Below are positions 16,871-24,606 of a stretch of DNA of 64,000 bases, one piece after another; position 1 is the stretch's first letter, and the number at the start of each line of letters is the position of its first letter. The stretch comes from Brevibacillus_D fluminis_A (GTDB taxonomy: Bacteria; Bacillota; Bacilli; Brevibacillales; Brevibacillaceae). The position numbers and the translations under genes were made by a program. The notes below the pieces were generated by a model. It was given only the letters and a program-made list of their open reading frames with translations, made no database searches and had not been told where the DNA came from. The stretch is taken from assembly GCF_052072235.1 (NCBI RefSeq), contig NZ_CM125436.1:2846001-2910000 (forward strand), in the 5' to 3' direction.

Positions 16871-16903
16871 GGCTCCGTCAATCGATCTGGCGGAGCCGAT
16901 TTT
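16871..16903 (+). terminator. Probable terminator
   Basis: GGCTCCG (16871-16877) pairs with CGGAGCC (16891-16897), followed by GATTTT. The short T run makes it weaker than others in the window. Confidence 0.5.
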
Positions 16904-16976
16904 GCGATGGATGTGTTGATGTGCTGTTCTCCAACGTATATCCGATTTGTTACAATAGGGAGGAGGTGGTAAAAAC

Positions 16977-17852
16977 ATGAAGATGCGCAATGCGATGTTT
17001 GCTTTTTGTACAAGCCTGGCTTTGGCGGCGGGAAGCCTTGGCAGCACCAATGCGGCACAGCTGCCTGCGGTTTCTCCGGCTGCAACTGCGCCGGCGATTC
17101 ACGTCCAGCCGTCGACGATCGGGCCGGGAGATGTTTTGCTCGTGACAGGGAAGCAGGCCGGCTCCGTCGTTGTCATGAACAAAACGTATTCGCTGCAAAA
17201 ATCGGGTGATCGCTTCGTCCGCTTTATCCCGATTCCCATCGATGCCAAGCCGGCGACTTATAGCGTCGTGACGGCTGACAAAAAGGCCAAAGCTGTTTTC
17301 ACGATTCAAAAAAAAGCGTTCGCCCAAGACGTCATCACCGTGAGCAAGCAGATGGAAGGGATGCAGCAAAATACGAAGCGCATCGAAGCCGATCAGAAGC
17401 GAATCAACAAGGCGCGCTCCCAATCAGCTGCCGCGCCGTATTTTACCGACAAGTTCCAGCTGCCCGTGCAAGGTCGGCTCAGCACGCCGTACGGCTATCA
17501 GCGTGTCGTGAACGGCAAGATCGCAAGCCGCCACTTGGCCATCGACATCGCGAATAAAGAGGGAACGCCGGTAGCGGCCAGCCAAAACGGAAAAGTGGTG
17601 CTCGCCGAATACTTGTATTTGACCGGCTATACCGTCATGATCGATCATGGCCTCAACGTCTTCTCCTCGTATGGGCATATGTCCAAGCTCGACGTGAAAG
17701 CCGGGCAAATCGTTACAAAAGGACAGGTGATCGGAAAAGTGGGAACGACCGGATTCTCCACAGGGCCGCACCTCCATTATGCGATGCTCATCGGCAACAC
17801 CTTCATCAATCCGAACCCATTTTTCCAGGCGAATCCGTTTGACTGGAAATAA
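16977..17852 (+). CDS. Secreted M23 family metallopeptidase (LytM-like)
   Basis: A 291-residue protein with a signal peptide (residues 1-27). Residues 40-115 form a beta-rich domain, 120-148 are helical, and residues 160-285 form the M23 domain. Zinc ligands are visible: H186 and D190 in RHLAIDIAN, and H266 in GPHLHY, with H264 as catalytic residue and YGHMS near 233. The family cleaves peptide bonds in peptidoglycan, or acts as an activator when residues are lost; here they are all present. GGAGGTGG precedes the ATG. The alarmone synthetase and D,D-carboxypeptidase genes follow on the same strand. Confidence 0.92.
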   Translation: MKMRNAMFAFCTSLALAAGSLGSTNAAQLPAVSPAATAPAIHVQPSTIGPGDVLLVTGKQAGSVVVMNKTYSLQKSGDRFVRFIPIPIDAKPATYSVVTADKKAKAVFTIQKKAFAQDVITVSKQMEGMQQNTKRIEADQKRINKARSQSAAAPYFTDKFQLPVQGRLSTPYGYQRVVNGKIASRHLAIDIANKEGTPVAASQNGKVVLAEYLYLTGYTVMIDHGLNVFSSYGHMSKLDVKAGQIVTKGQVIGKVGTTGFSTGPHLHYAMLIGNTFINPNPFFQANPFDWK

Positions 17853-17966
17853 CTGTGTAAGCGTTTTCTTTTTCATCTGGCAGGAAAATCATCCCTCCGT
17901 GTTGAACTGGGAACAAAGATTTCTATATAATACAAGAGTTCGTGTGCTTAACGGAGGTTTTTTGCA

Positions 17967-18785
17967 ATGAGTAAAAACACAGTTCCCAAAAAGGTTCTAA
18001 ACCAACTGATTACCTTCATGGCACCGTACGAACAAGCGGTGGACGAACTGAAATTGAAGCTCAAGGGCATCAAGTACGGATTTCAGAAGAGCGGGCGCTA
18101 TTCGCCGATTGAATTTGTGGTGGGGCGCGTCAAAAAATTGGACAGCCTATTGAAGAAGGCAGCCGAAAAAGAAATCGATTTTACCCAGGATACGTGGGCA
18201 GAACGGCTCGATAAGGAAATTACGGATATTGCCGGCCTGCGGGTGGTCTGCCGGTACATCGATGATGTGCTGGAGGTTCAGCAGCTGCTGCTGGAGCGCG
18301 AGGATATTACCGTTCATGACATCAAGGATTACCTGTCCCATCCAAAGGATTCAGGTTATCGCAGCATCCATATGATTTGCTCGTATACCGTCTATCATGG
18401 CAGTGTCAAACGAACGCTGTTTTGCGAGATTCAGATTCGCACGCTCGGAATGAATTTTTGGGCGACCAATGAGCATGAGCTGCGTTACAAGTACGCGGGA
18501 AACATTCCGCAGGACGTTTTGCAGCAGTTGAATGAAGCGTCGACGATCACGAATCAGCTCGATGTGCTGATGAATAGCCTCCGGCAGGAAATTTTGACGC
18601 CCGCTCCGCTCGATAACTCCCTTGAGGAGCGCCTGGAGGAGATCTTTTCGCTTTATGTCAAACAAGATTACGAATCGGCGGGCGTGCTGTACCGGGAGCA
18701 TGTCAGCGGGTTTGAAAGCGCGTTTCAGGACAATCCCAAATTTAAAATGATATCAGACCTGCTTGGAAAACGTTTTGGAGGATAA
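17967..18785 (+). CDS. Small alarmone synthetase, (p)ppGpp synthetase
   Basis: A 272-residue RelA/SpoT-type synthetase domain protein without hydrolase, TGS or ACT domains. Family motifs: the G loop around GRYSPIEFVVGRVKK, DIAGLRVVCRY, HPKDSGYRSIHM and CEIQIRT. The RelQ/RelP group transfers pyrophosphate from ATP to GTP or GDP under wall stress. The protein is about 60 residues longer than typical RelQ because of a helical C-terminus. GGAGG lies 10 bases before the ATG. It sits between two peptidoglycan enzyme genes, in keeping with the wall-stress role of this group. Confidence 0.9.
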   Translation: MSKNTVPKKVLNQLITFMAPYEQAVDELKLKLKGIKYGFQKSGRYSPIEFVVGRVKKLDSLLKKAAEKEIDFTQDTWAERLDKEITDIAGLRVVCRYIDDVLEVQQLLLEREDITVHDIKDYLSHPKDSGYRSIHMICSYTVYHGSVKRTLFCEIQIRTLGMNFWATNEHELRYKYAGNIPQDVLQQLNEASTITNQLDVLMNSLRQEILTPAPLDNSLEERLEEIFSLYVKQDYESAGVLYREHVSGFESAFQDNPKFKMISDLLGKRFGG

Positions 18786-18794
18786 AACCAACGA

Positions 18795-20000
18795 ATGAAG
18801 AAACTGCGACGATATTTGCTTCTAGGTGCATTCTTGACCCTGTGCCTCCCGCAGCTGCATACCCAAGCTGCTGAGGATGTCCATCTAAACGACGAGATGA
18901 TCAACGGGAGATCGGCGATCCTGATCGACGGTACGACCGGTACGGTCCTGTACGCGAAAAATCCGGACGACCGCCATTTCCCCGCCAGCATCACCAAAAT
19001 CGCCACAGGCATCTATGCCATCGAAAACGGGAATCCGAGCGATATTGTTACGGTTTCGAAAAAAGCCCGCGAGGTAGAAGGAACGCGTGTCTACCTGGCA
19101 GAGGGAGAAAAAGTTCCCTTGGAAAAACTGGAGTACGGTCTGTTGATGAACTCCGGGAATGATGCCGCGATTGCGATCGCGGAACATATGGAAGGCAGCA
19201 CCGAGCATTTCGGCGAAAAGCTGACCGCTTATATAAAAGAAAAAACAGGTGTGCAACATACGAATTTTACCAATCCCCATGGACTGCATGATGACAATCA
19301 CTACACGACGGCAGCCGACATGGCCAAGATTGCCCAATATGCGATGAAAAACCCCATCTTCCGGAAAATCGTCGGTACCAAACGATTGAAATGGGATGGG
19401 GCCGAATGGAAAACGGTCATCGTCAACCACAACAAAATGCTCACGAACTATGAAGGCGCCACAGGGATCAAAAACGGATTTACCGATCAGGCGCACAGCA
19501 CACTCGTAGCATCGGCGAAACGAGGCAATACCGAACTGATTGCCGTCACGATGATGGCGGATACAAGCGCGGCGACCTACAAGGATGTCACCACGATGCT
19601 CGACTACGGCTTTGCCCATTATGAAACGAAGCAGGTCAGCGCAAAAGGCGATGCCTATGCCAACAAAGATTTGTTCCTCACCGTTCCAATCGGCGCTGTC
19701 ATCCACCGCCAAATGAAAGGGACAAGCATGTTCGAGGTGCAGGTTTCCACCGGAGAAGAATACTACTTCTCGCGTGAACCGAGCGAACGGGAGCTTTTGG
19801 CAGCGCAAGCGGAGCGACAAAAAGAGAAAGAACAAGCCGCCCAGCTGACGGCAAAGGCGGCCCATACAATCCCGCATATTTTACTGTTTTTCGCGTGGCT
19901 GTTTTTGAACGTGTTCATGCTCGCCTATGCGGTGCGACGCACGATGCGGAAGCGAAGAGCAGCTTATGAGCAAACGATGCGCAGGCGTGCCGACTGGTAG
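18795..20000 (+). CDS. D-alanyl-D-alanine carboxypeptidase (S11, DacF-like)
   Basis: A 401-residue low-molecular-weight penicillin-binding protein with a signal peptide (1-26), catalytic S65-x-x-K68 (PASITK) and S120-G-N. The third motif, normally KTG, reads KNG (226-228, GIKNGFTDQA). The C-terminus has a long charged segment, then a membrane helix (about 360-380) and a basic tail, instead of the usual amphipathic anchor helix. These enzymes trim the terminal D-Ala from the stem pentapeptide. The ribosome binding site GGAGG overlaps the end of the alarmone synthetase gene, so the two are probably co-transcribed. Confidence 0.9.
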   Translation: MKKLRRYLLLGAFLTLCLPQLHTQAAEDVHLNDEMINGRSAILIDGTTGTVLYAKNPDDRHFPASITKIATGIYAIENGNPSDIVTVSKKAREVEGTRVYLAEGEKVPLEKLEYGLLMNSGNDAAIAIAEHMEGSTEHFGEKLTAYIKEKTGVQHTNFTNPHGLHDDNHYTTAADMAKIAQYAMKNPIFRKIVGTKRLKWDGAEWKTVIVNHNKMLTNYEGATGIKNGFTDQAHSTLVASAKRGNTELIAVTMMADTSAATYKDVTTMLDYGFAHYETKQVSAKGDAYANKDLFLTVPIGAVIHRQMKGTSMFEVQVSTGEEYYFSREPSERELLAAQAERQKEKEQAAQLTAKAAHTIPHILLFFAWLFLNVFMLAYAVRRTMRKRRAAYEQTMRRRADW

Positions 20001-20014
20001 GCCTGCTTTTTTTT
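19981..20014 (+). terminator. Intrinsic terminator overlapping the dacF-like stop
   Basis: GCAGGC (19981-19986) pairs with GCCTGC (20001-20006), followed by TTTTTTTT. The stem includes the last codons of the carboxypeptidase gene. Confidence 0.75.
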
Positions 20015-20035
20015 GCTTGGGCGTAGAGCGTGGAT

Positions 20036-20479
20036 TTACATCCCTGCAAGTACAACCGCAGCCAAAAAGACAACCTGCAAAATGGTTCGTAATCCTAAAG
20101 GAGTTACCGGCTTGCCCCCGAGGGTGAGCTTTTTTTGTGCAGCGTATACATTGGCGGGGAAAAGCAGAAGCAGCAAAATCGCAAGCCCGATGGACGCATA
20201 GCGAGCTGTGCCCGGGAAGACGATGGTCAGCGCACCGAGGATTTCGAGCCAGCCAGTCAAGGTGACCAACATGTCCGCTTGCGGAAAAACAGGCGGGACC
20301 ATGCGGACGAGGTCGGGACGGCGTTTGCCCCAATGAGCGGATGCAGTAAGCAAAAACATAATCGCCACGGCTAAACGCAATGCACCTTGCCAATCCGCCA
20401 CATACGCCCAGCCGAGGAAGCCGAGCAGGCGAAAAACGAGAAACGAGACGATGAGCGCGAGAAAAGGTGCCATTTGCAT
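20036..20479 (-). CDS. DoxX family membrane protein
   Basis: A 147-residue protein with four membrane helices and the DoxX pattern (MFLLTASAHW, GWLEILGALTIVFPG, ANVYAAQKKL). Family members are small integral membrane proteins, some linked to thiol or redox homeostasis; no precise role can be given. AGGAGG lies 6 bases before the ATG. It is divergent from the fru operon. Confidence 0.85.
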   Translation of the reverse strand: MQMAPFLALIVSFLVFRLLGFLGWAYVADWQGALRLAVAIMFLLTASAHWGKRRPDLVRMVPPVFPQADMLVTLTGWLEILGALTIVFPGTARYASIGLAILLLLLFPANVYAAQKKLTLGGKPVTPLGLRTILQVVFLAAVVLAGM

Positions 20480-20545
20480 ACCTCCTGATTAAGTTCAGTC
20501 TTTTTATTATACAAACCGCTGGTCGGTTCGTAAACGATGAAAGGT

Positions 20546-20628
20546 TTTGAATGAACGAAACGATTTGAATGACTGAATTTGAATGAAAATCTGACTGTAT
20601 TTGAAAGTTTGTGATTGTTTATGAATGA
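20546..20628 (+). promoter_or_regulatory. Cluster of TTTGAATGA direct repeats, probable FruR operator
   Basis: Copies of TTTGAATGA begin at 20546, 20564 and 20578, with degenerate copies at 20600 (TTTGAAAGT) and 20620 (TATGAATGA). Spacing is 14-22 bases. DeoR-type fructose repressors bind direct repeats upstream of their operons. The last copies overlap the -35 region of the promoter at 20615-20643, which fits repression. Confidence 0.6.
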
Positions 20629-20643
20629 TTAATGCGCTATAAT
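20615..20643 (+). promoter_or_regulatory. Sigma-A promoter of the fru operon
   Basis: TTGTTT (20615-20620), a 17-base spacer and a perfect TATAAT (20638-20643) lie 34 bases before the fruR start. Confidence 0.75.
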
Positions 20644-20676
20644 CAAAACCACAACCGGTTTGCAAAGGAGGGTATT

Positions 20677-21429
20677 ATGCTAACCCCTGAACGGCATCAA
20701 TTAATCTTGACCTTGCTGAAGGAAAAGGAAACGGTTCATCTGCATGAATTGGTGGAGCTGACAGGCGCATCCGACTCGACGATCCGTCGCGATTTGAGCG
20801 AGCTGGAGGAGCAACGGCTGCTAAAGCGCATCCATGGCGGCGCTTCACTGATCCGAAATAAACTGGAAGAACCGACCGTGCTCGAAAAGGCGGTCAAGCA
20901 TGAGAAGGAAAAAGTAGCGATAGCCAGCTATGCGGCCAGTCTGGTCGGCGAAAGAGACTCCATTTACATCGATGCGGGCACGACGACGTTTCACATGCTT
21001 CCGCATCTTCCTGCCAGCATCGTGGTCGTGACAAACGGGCCGGAACTGGCGCTGCAGCTGATCAAGCGCAACATCAAAACGATTCTGCTCGGTGGCGAAT
21101 TGAAAGCGGCTACATTATCGTTGGTTGGACGCGAGGCGATCAAAACGATCAGTCAGTTCCGATTCGACAAATGCTTTCTCGGCATGAACGGGATCGACAC
21201 CGTCCACGGGCTGACGACGCCGGACCCGGATGAAGCGTATGTGAAGCAGCTCGCTCTGGAGCTGTCCGACGAACGGTATGTGCTTGCGGATGCGGACAAA
21301 TTTGGCCGTGTCACCTTTGCCAAAGTGGCGGATTTGCGCGGGATCACGCTCATTACCGACGATGGCATCGGCGAGGAGACCGAACGCGAATACAACCGGG
21401 TAACCCAAGTAAAAGTGGTGAAAGCATGA
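20677..21429 (+). CDS. fruR: DeoR-family transcriptional repressor of the fructose operon
   Basis: A 250-residue regulator. The N-terminal helix-turn-helix shows the DeoR signature (VELTGASDSTIRRDLSELEE, then LLKRIHGGA). The C-terminal DeoR sensor domain contains IDAGTTTFHM, NGPELALQL and LLGGELK. In the family, sugar phosphates (here probably fructose 1-phosphate) release the repressor. The ATG at 20677 has AAAGGAGG 6 bases upstream, preferred over 20632. It is first in the operon and overlaps fruK by ATGA. Repeats upstream are probably its own operator. Confidence 0.93.
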   Translation: MLTPERHQLILTLLKEKETVHLHELVELTGASDSTIRRDLSELEEQRLLKRIHGGASLIRNKLEEPTVLEKAVKHEKEKVAIASYAASLVGERDSIYIDAGTTTFHMLPHLPASIVVVTNGPELALQLIKRNIKTILLGGELKAATLSLVGREAIKTISQFRFDKCFLGMNGIDTVHGLTTPDPDEAYVKQLALELSDERYVLADADKFGRVTFAKVADLRGITLITDDGIGEETEREYNRVTQVKVVKA

Positions 21430-22340
21430 TTTACACAGTAACCTTGAATCCTTCGATAGACTACCATGTGTGGGTTCCGTCCTTTGCGGAAGGAACGATT
21501 CACGAAGCGCAGAAAGAACGGACGGATGCAGGGGGAAAAGGCATCAACGTTTCCAAAGTTCTCAAAGCTCTTGGAGCAGACAGCACGGCATTAGGCTTTG
21601 TCGGCGGTTTTTCCGGTGCGTTTATCCAGCAGCAGGTGGAGCAGGCGGGTATTGCCCATCGGTTCATCGCCATCGAGCAAAACTCGCGGATCAACATCAA
21701 GATGAAGGCCAACACGGAAACCGACATCAGCGGCGTCTCTCCGGAAATTCCAGCGGCTGCCCTGCAGCGGCTGCTCGATCAGCTTGATGAGCTTTCAGCT
21801 GCGGATTATCTGGTGCTGGCAGGGAGCGTTCCCCACAGTGTTCCTGCTGACATTTACCAGCAGATCATGAAGCGTCTGCGGGACAAAGGCGTCCGTGTGA
21901 TGCTCGACGCCAAAGGCGATGCGCTGCGAAGCGGCCTTGCGGAACAGCCATTTTTGATCAAGCCGAATCATCATGAATTAGGAGAGCTGTACGGTGTCAC
22001 GATTGCGACCGCAGAGGAAGCGTGCCTGTACGGTCAGCGAGCGCTTGCGTCAGGCGCGCGTCACGTCATCGTCTCCATGGCGTCAAAAGGTGCCGTGTTC
22101 GTCAGCAAAGACGCCGCGTACGCCGCGACGATTCCGCAGCAAAAACCGGTCAATTCGATCGGAGCGGGAGACTCCATGGTCGCCGGCTTTTTGTACGCGC
22201 ATACGCAAGGGATGGATGAGCAGGAAGCGTTCCGACTTGCCGTTGCGGCAGGGAGTGCGACCGCGTTATCCGAAGGGTTTTGCACCCGCGAAAAAATCGC
22301 CGCTTATTTGCCAGAGATCAGAATCACTCGTTTGAAGTGA
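21426..22340 (+). CDS. fruK: 1-phosphofructokinase
   Basis: A 304-residue PfkB-family kinase that turns fructose 1-phosphate into fructose 1,6-bisphosphate with ATP. It has the 1-phosphofructokinase N-terminus MIYTVTLNPSIDYHVWV, the DAGGKGINVSKVLKALG substrate motif, and the catalytic-base motif SIGAGDSMVAGFLYA. Length is normal. The ATG lies in the fruR stop (ATGA overlap), so translation is coupled; fruA follows 16 bases later. Confidence 0.96.
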   Translation: MIYTVTLNPSIDYHVWVPSFAEGTIHEAQKERTDAGGKGINVSKVLKALGADSTALGFVGGFSGAFIQQQVEQAGIAHRFIAIEQNSRINIKMKANTETDISGVSPEIPAAALQRLLDQLDELSAADYLVLAGSVPHSVPADIYQQIMKRLRDKGVRVMLDAKGDALRSGLAEQPFLIKPNHHELGELYGVTIATAEEACLYGQRALASGARHVIVSMASKGAVFVSKDAAYAATIPQQKPVNSIGAGDSMVAGFLYAHTQGMDEQEAFRLAVAAGSATALSEGFCTREKIAAYLPEIRITRLK

Positions 22341-22356
22341 GAGGGGGACACCATCT

Positions 22357-24297
22357 ATGCAACATAAGATTCGCATCGTTGATCTGCTGAAAGAAGACAC
22401 GATCCTGCTTGACTTGTCCAGCACGACCAAAGAGGAGGCGCTCGACGAATTGATCGACAAGCTCGATGCGGCGGGGCGCCTTGCCGATAAAGCGGAGATG
22501 AAAAAAGCGATTTTGGCTCGTGAATCGCAAGGCTCCACAGGAATTGGCGAAGGGATCGCCATCCCCCATGCCAAAACCGCCGCCGTCAAGGTGCCATCCA
22601 TCGCCTACGGCTTTTCCAGGCAAGGGATCGATTTCGCATCGCTTGACAATCAAAAAGCACACCTGTTCTTCATGATCGCTGCCACAGAGGACGCGAACCA
22701 GGCGCATCTGGAAACGCTAGCCTTGCTCGCACAGATGCTCATGGACGAATCTTTCCGGCAAGCGCTGCACAAAGCGCAGACCGCTGATGAGATTCTTTCG
22801 CTCGTAACCGCCAAGGAACGGGAAATCAATGGTGAGCATGAAAGCGTTCCCGAGCAAGCGGAACCAGGTGTGTCTCCTGCCACCAAAACGGTGAAAGTGG
22901 TTGCGGTCACGGCTTGCCCGACCGGCATTGCACATACGTACATGGCCGCAGACGCGCTGAAAAAGAAAGCCGCTGAACTGGGCATCACCATCAAGGTCGA
23001 GACCAACGGCTCGGGCGGTGTCAAAAACAAACTGACCCAGGCGGAGATTGAAGAGGCTGCGGCGGTGATCGTAGCGGCCGACAAGCAAGTGGAAATGGAG
23101 CGTTTTGCCGGCAAAGTGGTGATCGAGACGCGTGTGGCCGAAGGGATTCGCAACCCGCAGGAGCTGCTGGAGCGCGCGGCAAGACAAGATGGTCCGGTTT
23201 ATCGCTCGAAAGCCAAAGGGAGCAGCGGCTCTGCCAGCTATCAGGAGCAGATTCAAGCAGCGAAAGCGGAAAAGAAAGGCAAGCAGTCCGGCTTTTACAA
23301 GCATTTGATGAACGGTGTGTCCAACATGCTCCCGTTTGTCGTAGGAGGCGGGATCATCATCGCGCTCAGCTTCATGTTCGGCATCAAGGCGAGCGACCCG
23401 AACGATCCGAGTTTTCATCCGCTGGCAAAAGTATTGATGGACATCGGCGGCGGAGCTGCATTCAAGCTGATGATTCCGGTGCTCGCAGGGTTTATCGCGA
23501 AAAGCATCGCCGATCGCCCTGGTTTCGCACCTGGCATGGTCGGTGGCTTGCTGGCAGCCAACTCCGGCGCAGGCTTCCTCGGTGGCATTATCGCCGGTTT
23601 CCTCGCAGGGTATATCGTGGTGGGGCTGAAAAAGCTGTTCGCCAACTTGCCGGAAACGCTCGAAGGCATCAAGCCGATGCTGATTTACCCGCTGCTCGGC
23701 ACCTTGATCACCGGATTTATTATGGTGTACGTCATTTCCGATCCGGTCGCAGCGATCAATGCAGGCCTCAGCAGCTGGTTGAAAAACATGGGACAAGGCA
23801 ATATGGTGCTGTTGGGCGTCGTTTTGGGCGCGATGATGGCGTTCGATATGGGCGGACCGCTCAACAAAGCGGCGTTTACGTTCGGGATCGCGATGATCGC
23901 CGATGGCAACTATTTGCCGCATGCGGCGATTATGGCAGCCGGTATGACACCGCCGCTCGGTCTGGCTTTGGCAACGACGCTGTTCAAGAAAAAATTTACC
24001 GATGAAGAGCGCCAAGCGGGCAAAACCGCGTATGTGCTCGGCGCATCGTTCATTACCGAGGGTGCCATTCCATTTGCGGCGGCCGATCCGACGCGCGTGA
24101 TTCCTTCCATCATGGTCGGCTCGGCTGTAACCGGCGGGTTGTCCGCACTGTTCGGCTGCACGCTTCCGGCTCCGCACGGCGGTTTGTTCGTCCTGCCGGT
24201 GGTCGGCAATGTCGGGATGTATATCGTCTCCATTCTCGTCGGTACCGTGATCACCGCGCTGATGGTAAACCTGTTGAAAAAGAATATTGCAAATTAA
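22357..24297 (+). CDS. fruA: Fructose-specific PTS permease, EIIABC
   Basis: A 646-residue fusion with domains in order EIIA, EIIB and EIIC. EIIA carries the phospho-His H71 in GIAIPHAK. EIIB begins near residue 178 and carries C187 in VTACPTGIAHTYMAADAL. EIIC spans about residues 305-640 with the membrane segments and the conserved GGPLNKAAF and EGAIPFAAADPTR motifs. It takes up fructose and releases fructose 1-phosphate inside, the substrate of fruK. GTGAGAGGGGG precedes the ATG. All phosphorylation sites are intact. Confidence 0.96.
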   Translation: MQHKIRIVDLLKEDTILLDLSSTTKEEALDELIDKLDAAGRLADKAEMKKAILARESQGSTGIGEGIAIPHAKTAAVKVPSIAYGFSRQGIDFASLDNQKAHLFFMIAATEDANQAHLETLALLAQMLMDESFRQALHKAQTADEILSLVTAKEREINGEHESVPEQAEPGVSPATKTVKVVAVTACPTGIAHTYMAADALKKKAAELGITIKVETNGSGGVKNKLTQAEIEEAAAVIVAADKQVEMERFAGKVVIETRVAEGIRNPQELLERAARQDGPVYRSKAKGSSGSASYQEQIQAAKAEKKGKQSGFYKHLMNGVSNMLPFVVGGGIIIALSFMFGIKASDPNDPSFHPLAKVLMDIGGGAAFKLMIPVLAGFIAKSIADRPGFAPGMVGGLLAANSGAGFLGGIIAGFLAGYIVVGLKKLFANLPETLEGIKPMLIYPLLGTLITGFIMVYVISDPVAAINAGLSSWLKNMGQGNMVLLGVVLGAMMAFDMGGPLNKAAFTFGIAMIADGNYLPHAAIMAAGMTPPLGLALATTLFKKKFTDEERQAGKTAYVLGASFITEGAIPFAAADPTRVIPSIMVGSAVTGGLSALFGCTLPAPHGGLFVLPVVGNVGMYIVSILVGTVITALMVNLLKKNIAN

Positions 24298-24324
24298 ATC
24301 ATACAATTGGAGTGAACATGTAAC

Positions 24325-24585
24325 ATGGTAACCCAAACATTCACCATTCAAAATCCGACCGGCCTGCACGCTCGTCCTGCTTCCTTGTTCGTGCAAACCG
24401 CAACGTCTTTCAAAAGCGACACATTCGTCATCAAAGGAGAGAAGCGGATGAATGGCAAAAGCATCATGGGCTTGATGACGCTCGGCGCTGCCAAAGGCGA
24501 TGCCATTACGCTGGAAGTTACCGGCGAAGATGAGGAGCAAGCATTGGCCGAGCTTGGCAAAATTTTGGAAATGGTTCACGAATAA
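24325..24585 (+). CDS. ptsH: Phosphocarrier protein HPr
   Basis: An 86-residue HPr. The active His15 lies in TGLHARPAS, and the regulatory Ser46 in GKSIMGLMTLG, the site HPr kinase uses in Firmicutes for catabolite repression. It carries phosphate from EI to the EIIA domain of FruA. It follows fruA by 27 bases in the same operon; in Bacillus subtilis ptsH and ptsI instead follow ptsG. No other HPr gene is in the window. Confidence 0.96.
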   Translation: MVTQTFTIQNPTGLHARPASLFVQTATSFKSDTFVIKGEKRMNGKSIMGLMTLGAAKGDAITLEVTGEDEEQALAELGKILEMVHE

Positions 24586-24606
24586 CGACGGCGGGGAGCG
24601 ATCGGC

